Origin: Nereocystis luetkeana
Taxonomy: Eukaryota > Sar > Phaeophyceae > Laminariales > Laminariaceae
Length of the DNA: 64,000 bases
Assembly: GCA_031213475.1 (NCBI GenBank)
Contig: JARUPZ010000018.1
Coordinates: forward strand, 6,919,680 to 6,983,679
Direction of reading: 5' to 3'
In this document: piece by piece, positions 34,235 through 44,689 of the stretch
How positions within the stretch are numbered: the stretch's first letter is position 1
Layout: each line of letters starts with the position of its first letter
Notes under the pieces: model-generated
What the model was told of the DNA's origin: nothing
The model's database searches: none
What the model saw: the letters and a program-made list of their open reading frames with translations, nothing else
Position numbers and translations under genes: made by a program

Positions 34235-34345
34235 CTATTACGGAGGACCATATTACATAGGACCTACGGCACACACAAAAACCAATATATTTCGCAATTT
34301 TTAGTCACAATATTTGGTCCTATTTACTATGTTCCCCCGTAATAG
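34235..34345. mobile_element. MITE-A copy 4
   Basis: CTATTACGGAGGACCATATT at the left and CAATATTTGGTCCTATTTAC…CCCCCGTAATAG at the right. Confidence 0.8.
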
Positions 34346-34450
34346 CACCATGGTTTACACGCGGCCCCCCTGCGTGGCCCGCAGCCCAGGGTGCGAGAAA
34401 GGCCCGCGGTCGGGAAATATATTTTTTTGGTATTCCGCAAACAAATTTCA

Positions 34451-34560
34451 TATTACGGGGGGCCATAGAAAATAAGACCAAATAATATTTGTTAAAATAG
34501 CGAAATATATAGGTTTTTGTGTATACCGTAGGTCCTATTTAATATGATCTCCCGTATTAG
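34451..34560. mobile_element. MITE-A copy 5
   Basis: TATTACGGGGGGCCATAGAA at the left and GGTCCTATTTAATATGATCT…CCCGTATTAG at the right, inverted relative to copy 4. It ends about 40 bp before the splice acceptor of the first recognised OHCU-A exon. Confidence 0.8.
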
Positions 34561-34601
34561 TACATTATGCATATACCTCCTTGTACGTGAGTGTGTCCCA
34601 G

Positions 34602-36570
34602 GTGTTGCCACTCTACCGCATGGGCAGATGCCGTTATTGCGAAGATGCCTTTTGCGTCCGAAGAAGAAGCTCGGAAGGCACTGGATGACTGCTGGGGCAA
34701 GCTCACGCTGGCAGGTACTTTACTACTGTAGGAGCTATTCGTCCGTCAGATTACATGTATAAAACGAAAAACGTGTGCGGCTGTGCAGACAACCTGCGAG
34801 GGCATTGTAGGCAGGAAACTTGGCAAGGTGTGACGGGCATGGACCCGACAACAGTATGAGGTACTCGTATTGTACCTAGTCGTACGAGAACGTTTCGTCT
34901 TCTGTAGAGCGAGGCACCCCACGAACAGTGTCGCCAACTAACAGTAGGCACCGACCGCTGCACATACCTGGCACGAAACGCGACCTATGACTCTCCTTTG
35001 TAGGGGCGGTCTACGCCGGCAGCATGCGAGAGCGCCGCCCACGACGCTCCTGTCCGTCCGCGAAGTCGCACCCACGGATATACTCACCGCCTCGCCCCCG
35101 CGCTGCTGTATTTCGCAAATGTTGATGATGCCGCTGAACCGATCGGTCAGACTATCTAGAAGCGGTCGCGGCGCACCCTGCCATCGGCGACAAGAAGGCG
35201 CTCACAGAAAAGTTCGCCCCTTCGAGGTCCGGGTGGGAGTCGGCGGAGCAGGCGGCGGCAGCAGGGGCGAGTGAGGTATTATGCCGCATTTGTTCGCGCG
35301 TAGTCCGCACGAAGGACGGTCATTGGGCGGGCGGACGAGGGGTACCGCGCGTTCTTTCCCCCGCTTCCGTTGCGAGCAGCTAAACGCTGAAACCATTTAA
35401 TTGTTTCGGTTACGAGTCAACAATATTGCAGCTTTTGCGATAAGAGCCGCGAGGCGAAACACACAACACCGGTTCAACTTCTGACGCTCCCGTCGTCCCT
35501 CCTCCTCCCGCTCCCCCCTCCGGGCCATCGGGCACTCTTTTCTTTGTCGGGGTCAGACCGTTTTGAGCGAGCTATCCGAATTGAATCACACATACAGAGA
35601 AAAGAACGGCTTCGTGTTTCTCGTTTGCGCCTTGGGCAAGCCTGCGGACGCCATCCTGGCCCTGTTGAAGAAGCGCCTGCCGAACGACACCGAAGCAGAG
35701 GTGATTTGAGCGTCGGGTATGTGGGGGATTCGCCGTTGCTTGTGTTGCCTGCGCACCAGTTTGTGCAGTTGGCGCGAGTGGAGGTTTGAGCACAATGCAT
35801 GGGTCAGGGAGGGAGGGAGGGGGGGAAGGGGGGGATGGGGGGTGAGACGCGTACTACAACAGGACTAGCACTTTTTGACTGACTATTTCCTGGATGACGG
35901 GGCTTTCTAAGCCAAAATAGTTGGAATGGCCTTCTTTTTTTCTGCGCGATATGTTCTTGCTTTACAACTAGGACATGGGGTGATTTTTCATCGGGTTGAA
36001 CTTTCATTTTTTTTTCTAAGTCAGTTGTTTGAGGTGACGTATAAAGCTTCTCTGGCCAGGAACCCCCCCAAAAAATAAGATGGTGCATTTCTTCCTTGGG
36101 ATGTGTCGTGCGGGTGTACTCATGTCGCGCATGGCTCTAGTGGTATGACCATAGGCCCTCCCGTCGCTACAATGCCGGGACGGAGCACACCGGGTTTCCA
36201 CCGACCAGGCGGAGGGGGGAGGAAGGAGGGAGGGAGGGAGGGGGGTGGGGGCGACTAAACAGAGGGTTGCTTAAGGTTTTCTTAATTACGTGATGAGAAC
36301 TTTCACCTCCCCCCCCCACGGCACTCCTGCTGTGTTTCTCCCCACGGCGGACCGTGGACACCCCCCCCCAGCGCGTCTGAATGAGAAGTGACCTGCTTGC
36401 TGCTTATGTATTTTCTACAGATTAAAAACGCTGCGGAGGAACAGCGACTGATCACGCAGCTTCGATTCACGCGGCTACTGGTGGAACCTGATCGGCCCCC
36501 GTTGGCGACAGGAGGGGGACGCAGCGATGCTGAAGAGCAGAGGCAAATATCCCGACGTTCGCGCCTTTGA
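34602..36570 (+). CDS. OHCU decarboxylase, copy A (urate degradation)
   Basis: Decarboxylates 2-oxo-4-hydroxy-4-carboxy-5-ureidoimidazoline to S-allantoin, the third step of urate breakdown. Four exons join in phase: 34602-34714, 35151-35275, 35557-35700 and 36421-36570 (stop included). Together they give about 176 residues, close to the family length. Motifs in order: CCHSTAWADAV…MPFAS; YLEAVAAHPAIGDKKALTEK with the family HPxIG; SAEQAAAAG; ELNHTYREKNGFVFLVCALG with GK and LKKRLPND; and AAEEQRLITQLRFTRLL. The conserved His, Glu and Arg of the family are present. The protein ends in SRL, a type-1 peroxisomal targeting signal, fitting the known peroxisomal site of this step. The first exon starts with the last base of a codon, so a short 5' exon with the start codon remains unfound. 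Confidence 0.88.
36112..36215. repeat. Dispersed repeat C, copy 3
   Basis: GGTGTACTCATGTCGCGCAT, then CTACAATGCCGGGACGGAGC and TTTCCACCGACCAGGC shared with the 17.6-kb copy. Lies in the last intron of OHCU-A. Confidence 0.6.
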
Positions 36571-39500
36571 CGCTCTCGACCGATGTGGGAGCTCTTGAGG
36601 TCTTGAATAGCACGCCCAGTTAGTTACCTTCAGTACTGGTTGCGGACGGATTGGCGATGACGCTCTAGAAACCTTGTTGACGGCACCCCGACGCCTTTGT
36701 ACGAGAGAAAGTAGTAGCAGTTCGTTTTGTCTCTACTCGCATATCCCGCAGTCTTTGTGGCACTTGTGCAGGTCGGCCACGTACTGCTTCGTGTACTACT
36801 GTACCGTCCGGGAAGTTCGGGCGGTGACGTATTACGTAATAGGTCCGAACCAGGCCTGCGCAGCTCGTACATACCGCCCTGTCCTCATCTATCGAGGGAG
36901 CTCGATGCCTTTGGGATGAGGGCGCAAGGCCTCGCTATGCAGCGTGTTCGTAACAACCGCTTGTTTTTTTTTTTCCGTCGTGTGTGTCTGTTACGCGACT
37001 TGTTCTACAGATGAGGTATTGCCCAAACAGTTGGACCTGTAGCGAGGGAGCGGCTGCCGACCGTCTGGCTCTGTTTCGTCCAGGGCTCCCCTCGGTAAAG
37101 ATTTCCGGGACGACGATTTCGGCGCGATTGCCCGCGATCGCGGCCATTCTACGATTAGGTTTGCCTGGTCATCGGCTGCCGAGGCTTCGTTGTCACAGTC
37201 TCCAGCAACCACCGTATTTTCCACGGCTAGCTAGCGTTGCCTGGTAATCGCTCGCCATTGTCAGACCGCGGTAGCCTGTGTACGGTGACCAGCCGCTACT
37301 TAATGTTGCGTGATGGGGTGAACATTGAGACCTCTCGTTTGCATGATACTATTATGAGGATGCCACTTTATATTCCGACTTTTCGGTTTTGTTTGCGTTA
37401 TGGTTGTTGTAAAAAAAACAGCCCACCTCCGCAAGGCACGCGCAAGAGTGATACCCACTTGGCGAGTTGGCGTGCCGCCACGAGCACAGTTGCTTCTGTT
37501 GCAGTCATGCTGACTTGCCTGATGGTTTTCGGCGATGTGGGGTGTACACGGCGCGCAGCCGTGGGGTTTTATTTTCGGGGGGCGGCATTCCACACAAGGG
37601 AGCGCGAAAACGCAGCTGAAAAACTGCAGCGCGTACGTACAATAAGAAGTGAGCCTCGTATGGCGTACGAGCAGTACGTGGGGTACGTAAAGGCTGCCAA
37701 AAGAGAGAGAGAGAGAGAGACGTTTCGTGCCGGCAGTGTGCTGATTGGTCAACTGTTTAGGTTGGATATCTGGGTCAGTGGGAAATCCTCGGTCGATATG
37801 CGTCGACACCCGGGATCATGGCGTCACTTATAGCTCTTCAGTAGGGACATTATGCCTAGAAGAATGCTTGAAAAGGGCGGAAGCACGGAAAAAGTCGTCG
37901 AGGGCTGTCTTTAGTCGGTTGCACATCGAATAGCCACTGGCCTATGCATGTGCCTGAGCATACCCGTGGATAGTGCTACTGAAGTAACAGAGACTTTTCA
38001 GTCCCACATGTACCAGGGCCAGGGAGAAATATTTGCCACAGTGCTTTCAGCGGTAGATGGGTTTCTGTTCGGGAAAGGTTATCGTGGTGGGTGAAAATCA
38101 CGGTACAGTTTGCACAGTGCTTGCTGAACTCATTTTTGTACGGCATAATTTACGGTATAATCAGTAGCTGTTCGGCAACTGTTTCCGTGGTTTACGGTCG
38201 CTCAATATTTGTTTGGGAACAGCTGTTTTATGAATACGGGAAATGAACATTTGCGGGGTATCTACCGTGTCCCGTGGAAACGGGAAACTACGGGAAACCA
38301 CGGACACCCGCCGAATCACGGTTGTTACCACTTGCCGTGGTTTTAAGGTGCAAAGATTACCGAGGACAGCAGTGTTTCTTTCGTGGCTCGGGAGTTGGGG
38401 GGGCAGGGGGGGCGTGGTGGCTGCTGCTTTGTGTGTCACGTCCGCGTACGCATGTGAAGATGGGAGTCTCCCGCGTATCGTACTAGTATCGCCACGGTTT
38501 TCTGCCGATCTAGGCTTTGCAGGAAAGCGTACGTGGATGCACGGCAATTGGCATTGCTAGAGTAGAGAAGCTTGTGCGCAATCGTGCAAGGAATGGAGAC
38601 ATGCTCGATTTTGTCGCTGGCCTGCTTACTTGGCCTTGTGTCCGACGGATGCTGTGTCGTGACTGGTGTTTTCTTACTAGCTGGTATGGCCTTGAATCGG
38701 CGAAGTTCAGCGTATCGTGTCGCTTTTTGGCATTTGTAGACGTGACGCCGGTTCGGTCGTTTTCATGTTGCTTGTACAGGCAAAAATAGAATGTACCTGG
38801 TATATGGTTCAAAATATCTACGGCTGGAGTGCAATATAGACTCTTTACATGACTGACGTACAATGTATGACGACTAACTAAATTAACGTTTCGATAACTT
38901 GAAGTAACGCCTGACATGTTTATTGTTGCCAAGCTCAATGACGCCGTGGTTGAAAGGAGTACCTACTTGGGTTACTGGAATGGGTTCAGTTGCTGAGGCG
39001 GCCATCGTTTTTTTCGTTTTCGTGGCACTACAGCTGTAACAGGCGCAGTACCTATCCCTCGCGTCTCTTTATCTAACCGTTGTCAGTGAGGACTTCTCGG
39101 TTCTTAGGGTTTCTGCTGGTTTCTTCGGCGTGTCGCCGCCGGATCCCACCACTTGCACCCCTTTATACTTTTGTCCGGTCAAAAAATGTAGCAAATGATT
39201 TTTGCATGACAGTACTTTTTGTCAAATTCGAAATCCCCTTCCCCCCCCCAAATGTTTTTTGTTCAAAGTTCGTGACGATCTCGCTTATGCACTGCCAGGT
39301 ATCTTTGTAGACTATCCTACTTTACGTAAGCACGTAACACCAGTGCGAGTCGTACCAGCGATTCAGGCCGACCTCCGCCAGTCCAGTCCTCTCATCGACC
39401 TTGCTCGACATATCGTTACTTTGCTTCCTTACGAGGGCATACAGTACCGGGTACACTTTAACCGCGTCGAGGAGCGCGCGACGCAACCGAAAGGCGCAAA

Positions 39501-39814
39501 AGCGCCAGCTCCGCTGTGAACGTGGGATCCTTGGTTGTAAAGGAGGCGTCGTCGGGAGTTCTGGTGTCCCCGACGTGGCAGGGGTCGTGTTCTGATAACA
39601 TCTGAGGGAAGGGCCGACACCAGATGCGACAGCCGAAGCCCCGGGGCTGTGGTCGGCAGGCGCGTCAGAAAAACAAGTCAATAATTCCAAAGGGGGACCT
39701 GGGTAGCGTGCAGTGGGCGAGGTGACACTGGTGAAATCTCATGAATTTCGTCGGGCGAGGTCGGAGTGCAGAATTGATGAGAGGAGGCGGGGTGTGCCAA
39801 CCCGACCTCACCTG
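36571..39814. other. No recognisable gene
   Basis: 3' flank of OHCU-A followed by repeat-poor DNA with short ORFs only. Contains a GA run near 37706 and a TACCTGGTA word at about 38796. A minus-strand ORF at 39322-39690 (VYPVLYALVRKQSND …) may be a retroelement scrap, but I cannot name its domain. Confidence 0.4.
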
Positions 39815-40255
39815 CGCGAATGGTGTCGCGAACGGCGGAAATAGCTTTCCCGAGCAAACGTTTCCCTCGCCACGGACAGGGGTCTCGAGCCTCGGGTTCG
39901 TCCACCCGGATACCCGATGGCCCACACGAGGCCAAAAGGACTTGCTTCAGCCAAATGTTTGGTGCCAGTGCTCAATAGGTGCTGCCTGATGGCCGGGTTC
40001 TGTGTAAAGTTGGAAGAAAGTGCCAGCAAGGGCGGTGTCTCCCCGAACGAGGTCCCACTTAGCGCAGTCGAAGTTAAGCACGCCCCGGCGATGCGTTTGT
40101 GTCCGCGCGGGTCCGGCGGGGACATAATCTGCCCCGCTGCGCCGTGGGTCTGGAAAGGCGAGCCGTTTTATCCATCATGTACTACTCCGCGCAGGAATAC
40201 GACACATCGTCAATGACAAAAGACGAGGGGCACCACTGTAAAAGACGAGTGTCCT
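39815..40255 (-). pseudogene. NADAR-domain (YbiA-like) pseudogene, frames broken
   Basis: NADAR proteins are N-glycosidases acting on riboflavin intermediates or ADP-ribose derivatives. Pieces of one domain appear in the right order on the minus strand but in different frames. LVFYSGAP lies at about 40249-40226. SFVIDDVSYSCAE, a stop, then YMMDKTARL follow. LNFDCAKWDLVRGDTALAG comes next, then QNPAIRQHLLSTGTKHLAEA with WAIGY. The last piece, WRGKRLLGKAISAVRD, ends near 39820. Each piece matches the family's block order. At least two frame changes and an in-frame stop at the usual Gln of AEQYMM mean this copy is not functional. It sits among retroelement relics, so it may have been cargo or a neighbouring gene fragment. 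Confidence 0.65.
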
Positions 40256-40613
40256 CTTCCCACGGCTCCCCATTCCGCCTCGCCGGTTGCTCCTAGCGTT
40301 GCGATTGCCTCTCGAGTCACTGATGTGGCGGTGGAATCCACCATCCTGACCTGGTGAACCCTCTCCTATTATTCCTGGGCGCCGGTGGTCGTCGGCGCGG
40401 CGGTATGACCTGACGTCGCTCTCTGCTCAGTCATCTCCAACTCCTGAGCACCGGTGGAACCGATTGTCGACTCGCGCGGGACGCTCGCGGTGGAAGTGGT
40501 GTATCTCCGGGTCGGACCAGCTAACAGTTTCAGAGGAGGTATCATGTGCCCCCCGAAGACTGATCACGAGGTCCTCGACGGCCAACGTGCGCTGTTGCTT
40601 CTCCCAGGAATCC

Positions 40614-41260
40614 TTAGCCCTCTGGTATTACGCCATGTTCACCGCCAGGCAACTGGACCCGAAGGAAATGGGCGCTGGAAACCACTGCTTCCACTGCCTC
40701 CGACTCCAAGCACCTGTTAGGCCCACCCGCCATGCCGGTGACTCTGTTCTGCAGGAACTCGGGGTCGCCAGACCTCCGCACGGCCTCGTCGACGGTGACC
40801 TTGCTGCACGGGTTCAGCTCCAAACTAGCAGCCGAAGCTGCGGAAAAGTTGGCGGCGCGGTGGGGTGTGCGGAGGCTAAAACGGAAACGGCCGGAGCGAC
40901 TGGCAAGTTTACAGTTGGCGCGACCGGAACGAGGGGAGCGGGAGTGGCCGAGTTTCCCCCGGCCTCGGTGCGCCGATGGTACCGCATGGCACTCGCAGCT
41001 CGGGCAGCCTGCATCGTTTCCTTTGCGCGGGAGACTAGAAACGAGCCTTCCGGAGAGGCGCTGTCGGCAGCCGCTGCCACTTCCTTCGTCTCGGCGAGCG
41101 CGATCTCCCGGTTCCGCTTCATGTTTTCCGAGGCAGCGACGATGGATGCATTCTGCCCCAGGGCCCGCTCGGCCGTAATGATGTCGGCTTGGTGGAGAGC
41201 CGATAGATCCACTTCGATCGCACCGGCGTTGCCAGAGATGGTCGTCCAGTTGTCCATGGT
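40614..41260 (-). other. Unrecognised broken ORF upstream of the NADAR relic
   Basis: Starts MDNWTTISGNAGAIEVDL at 41260 and is Ala-rich with a helical, Gag-like look. The frame ends at 40814, and a second frame (40823-40614: VTVDEAVRRSGDPEFLQN …) could continue it after a shift. No known family identified. Its position and strand would allow it to be the N-terminal part of the same ancestral protein as the NADAR relic. Confidence 0.35.
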
Positions 41261-41866
41261 TGGCTGCCTTGAGCGGCGCCGGGAATATCTCTCATGACCC
41301 TGTGGAGAGCATGGCGCGTACAGCCAAATCACTTTTCAACTCGACCCGCGGAGGAGGGCTGCTGTCCGGGTTGTCCCTGCGTCTGGTGTTGTTGCTTCAG
41401 GTGCTGTTGCCCCAGCAACGCCTGTTTCAGTATCTCCTGCGTGGGAAGCAAGGAATGTCTCTCCTGCTACCGATGTGGATGAGCCGGGATCGGTTAAGAC
41501 CCCTTTCGTTGCTGCGAGCCCTCTGCCTCCGGCCTAGAATCTTCCGTGTCGGGGGGGCTGAAACCCACGAGACCCCCCGCAGTGTTTGGGGGGGTGAAAG
41601 GCAGAGCTCCTGTCGGGGAGCAGGTTTGTGAGGCCGAGCGTGACGTCTGGCTCCGAGATGAGGATCCGTATTCCCTCGCGTCAGTGGCCGATCGGACTGG
41701 CCTGGAAGCCCTCTCTCCCGACATGCTGGGGCGGGGGAAGGCAAACAACGCCGGGGCAGGGGGGACTGGGATCTATTGAACCTCGGGGTCACGGACAGCA
41801 GGAGAAGCACTAACAACAGCAGAAGGATGCACAGCAATGGTCGGAGTGTGGCGTGTTATTCCTGTC

Positions 41867-42058
41867 CTACTTGTTGACCAGTTGTTGAAGAGACTGCAGA
41901 CCATACCCGCTCGCACCAGTCGAGTCTTCGTGCCTGACTACGAGGAGATATGCTGGTGACTCTGTGAGCAGATAGAGAAGTGCGTAGAATTTTTCGTTCG
42001 CCGTGTCATAGTCAGCAATTGCCTTGTCGAGAGAAGCCTGAGCTCCCATGCTGGTCAT
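41867..42058 (-). pseudogene. Possible retroelement Gag fragment (UBN2-like)
   Basis: A 63-codon ORF with ANEKFYALLYLLTESPA and RHEDSTGASGYGLQSLQQL, resembling the start of Ty1/copia Gag (UBN2-type) domains. Isolated; no copia reverse transcriptase was found beside it. Confidence 0.4.
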
Positions 42059-42259
42059 TTCTTCGGTTGGCCGGGGTTCCCTCTGATAAGGCTAGCAATG
42101 TCTTGGCGCGTGATGCCGACTACTACCGCCAGTCTCCTATGCCAATCGCGAAAATCACCTGGCTTGCGGCCATCGAAGTTCGTCAGTCCTTTTGTTGTAA
42201 GCAAATTCCACGTGCGGCAAATGAAGATTCCAGTCATTTTGTTGTTTATTGACGACCAT

Positions 42260-42966
42260 GGCGAGCATATGGTTCGCACGCTCGACGCCGCCGTTGCTGA
42301 TAGGACGAGAAGAGCATAGAGATGTTTTCCGCATGTCTTGTAGCTTGTAGATAGCGTGAGACAGCTTGGAGCAGCATTGGAGGCCCTTGTCGGAGTGGAG
42401 ACTAACGGGGCATCCCCAAAGAGGGGTGTACTTGTGTACCAGGACGTCAGCAGTGACTTCGGCCGTAAATTAGGCTGCAGAAACGTCGTAAATTACTGTG
42501 CACCGGTTAAAACGGTCGGTGAAAGAAAGGATGAAGGATTTTCCTTTGAGCGTAACCGGGAGGGTGCCGCAATAATCAGCGCTGATCGCGATGCCAGGCC
42601 CGGACGGCAGGGGGAGCGACATAACAGGTCAGCGCACTGTCTGTCTGGGCGTTTGTATGCTTGGCACTAGAGGCAATGTCGAAGCCACCACCGTGTGCTC
42701 TCGTTTATGTCTATCCACCAATAAAACCGCTTGAGCATAGAAACCGTGCGAGTGACTCCAATGTGGCAGGAGGCGTTGGCATGGGAGGCTTGCACGATCC
42801 ACGGCCACATGAGGAGCGGTACGTAAGTCCGAGTGGGCTTGTCGTCAAGCAGACGAGCTGCGCGCCCTCTGGGCGCGCCAGGACCTGCTGTTGGAGCAGG
42901 GGTTGCTTCTCGCACCAACTGAAGGGTCCCATTATCATTCCTATGGAGGCGTCCTTTATAAGCCAA
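42260..42966 (-). pseudogene. Ty3/gypsy integrase remnant (zinc-binding and core domains)
   Basis: The HHCC zinc-binding block (HANASCHIGVTRTVSMLKRF … WWLRHCL) at 42790-42667 is followed on the same strand by a core with the D,D,E landmarks in order: SADYCG, LHSDKGLQ and NGGVERANHML. An in-frame stop interrupts the core after VIYDVSAA. The downstream end reads into shifted frames near 42260. Its catalytic region resembles the start of the 12.8-14.3 kb copy. Confidence 0.7.
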
Positions 42967-44191
42967 ACAACGGATTTCCGACAGGAGTGGGTGTTAATGT
43001 GATGAACAACGAAGGAAGAAATCATTGGGGAGGGCCGGGGGGCTTCCTAGGAGGAGATACCGGACGGCGGAGTCACAGACTGGTTCGGCGCGGTTTTCAC
43101 GCACCCAACCAGTGCGTGAACACCGCTCGACGGACTCGCGAAGTTCGAGCTCCGTGGGGGAGATGGTACTTTGGGAAGGGGAGTCGAAGGGGCGGTTTGA
43201 GCACCAGTAAGAGGTGGAGCAGGATCAGTCGCGGCGGTGGCCGGTCACGGCGGGGGCCAAATAACGGGTGCGGGCAGGCCCCTCGATTAGGAGCAAGGGC
43301 ACCCGCTGCCTAGAAGGGCGTCGCACGGCGACTACTGATTTGTAGCCGGTGTGGGCATGGGGATCGGAGGGTTGAAACCATACTTGACTCGACTCTGGTG
43401 CCTTTCTGTCAGAATAAGTTCCGACGGAACGACAGACGACGGGCGAGCCTGAGAAGTTGAGGATAGCCAAGGTGGAGCGGGGAGCACAACCGAGCTAGTT
43501 TCACGGTTGGCCTTGGCTCTTCGTGAAGCTGTCTGAAGCTGAGCAGGGGGTGCCTGCGAGCCGAGCCCCCCGGCATCGCTGCAAAATGCTGGCACTGGGT
43601 TGAAGGTCGTGGGTGGAACATTGTTCGTGTCCAGGCCAACCGAGCCGCTATGAAAAGCAGAGGCAAATTAATATCCAACGTCACAATGCTTAAATGTGGG
43701 CCACGGGTCTGGGCGGGAGCGGAGAAAATAATATTCTGGCCGACGCCGGCGGGAGCCGTGGGACGTAGGGGCAGAGCTGGCGCGGGGGTATACTTGTCTA
43801 TGACTTGCGCTGGCGGGAGTCCTGGAGGGTACCGCGGGCACGGCTAACACGGAGTCGGTAAAAAAAATGTAAATCGCATGTATGCCGGGAGTGATAGTCC
43901 GGTTGAACCCTCGTGGAAAGACGGAGGTTGGGGCACGAGCAACGACTTCTCCATAGGGAGCGTTGAAGTATTCAATCCTCATTCGTGGTCCGTGTTTGCA
44001 AAAATGGCGAGAATTGCTTGGGAAGAGTGGGAGCCTCGCTTTGGCTGGAGGGCACGAGCCCACCCAAGCCTAGACTTGAAGTCGGGGGGTCATCGAGAGA
44101 GAGGCGGCCTGAACTTATGAGGTATCTGCGCTCTTCTTCGGATGACGTCAAACGACTGCGTTCGCTGCGGTCATCTCGATGCAGGTAGAAG
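42967..44191. other. Spacer of the broken Ty3-type element
   Basis: Lies between RNase H and integrase pieces of the same orientation and spacing, so it is probably the pol linker. Several shifted minus-strand frames are Ser/Arg/Pro-rich without clear motifs. Confidence 0.4.
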
Positions 44192-44680
44192 TTACCGAGA
44201 TAGAAAATCCGCGTTACCGTTCGCGGTGCTATTACAGTATTCCAGAGTATAACGATACGCCGTGAGAAATTCAAGCCATCTTCGGACTTGGAGGTCGTAT
44301 TCAGCAACCTTGGCGAGGGGTTTGAGCGGCCTGCGGTCCGAACAAATGCGGAAGGAGGTACCCCAAAATTGTCGACGGAGGCGTTTGACGCTCCATACGA
44401 TGCTGCCAGTCTCGAGTTCGCACGGCGTCCTGTGGCGCTCAGACTCGAGGGTAGCGCCGCTGATGAAAACAATAGGGTGTATTGTACCGTATTCTTGTTC
44501 TTGTTGGAGCGTGGCTCTAAACTCCGCGATGCTAGCATCGCAGCAGTAGAGGAGGAAAGGGGGGCAGCTGTGTCGGCGACCGCATCCCAATCCGGATGAA
44601 CGAGCTCCGGGGGCGCCGAGAGTTCCTCGAGGAGGTTTTCGTACGATGACCTCAATAGAAGGTGTAATTTCACCTGGGTT
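44192..44680 (-). pseudogene. Ty3/gypsy reverse transcriptase end and RNase H remnant
   Basis: RNase H landmarks in order: YCCDASIAEFRATL, HPIVFISGATLESE, CELETGSIVWSVKRLR, SFRICSDRRPLKPLAKV and CNSTANGNADFLSR. The strand just before the first Asp is in another frame (SAPPELVHPDWDAVAD), so a frameshift separates it from the reverse transcriptase part. The catalytic reverse transcriptase core was not found to the right. Confidence 0.7.
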
Positions 44681-44689
44681 TGGCTTGTA

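Noticed and set aside
36935..37224. Possible gene neighbour shared by both OHCU loci (ADDQANLI here, DHKANLI near 46780).
   Set aside because: Similarity is limited to a few residues and no splice-consistent model could be built.
40020..40110. 5S rRNA-like text (TCGAAGTTAAGCACGCC).
   Set aside because: Only a short central match; no flanking 5S helices, and the region is explained by the NADAR remnant on the minus strand.
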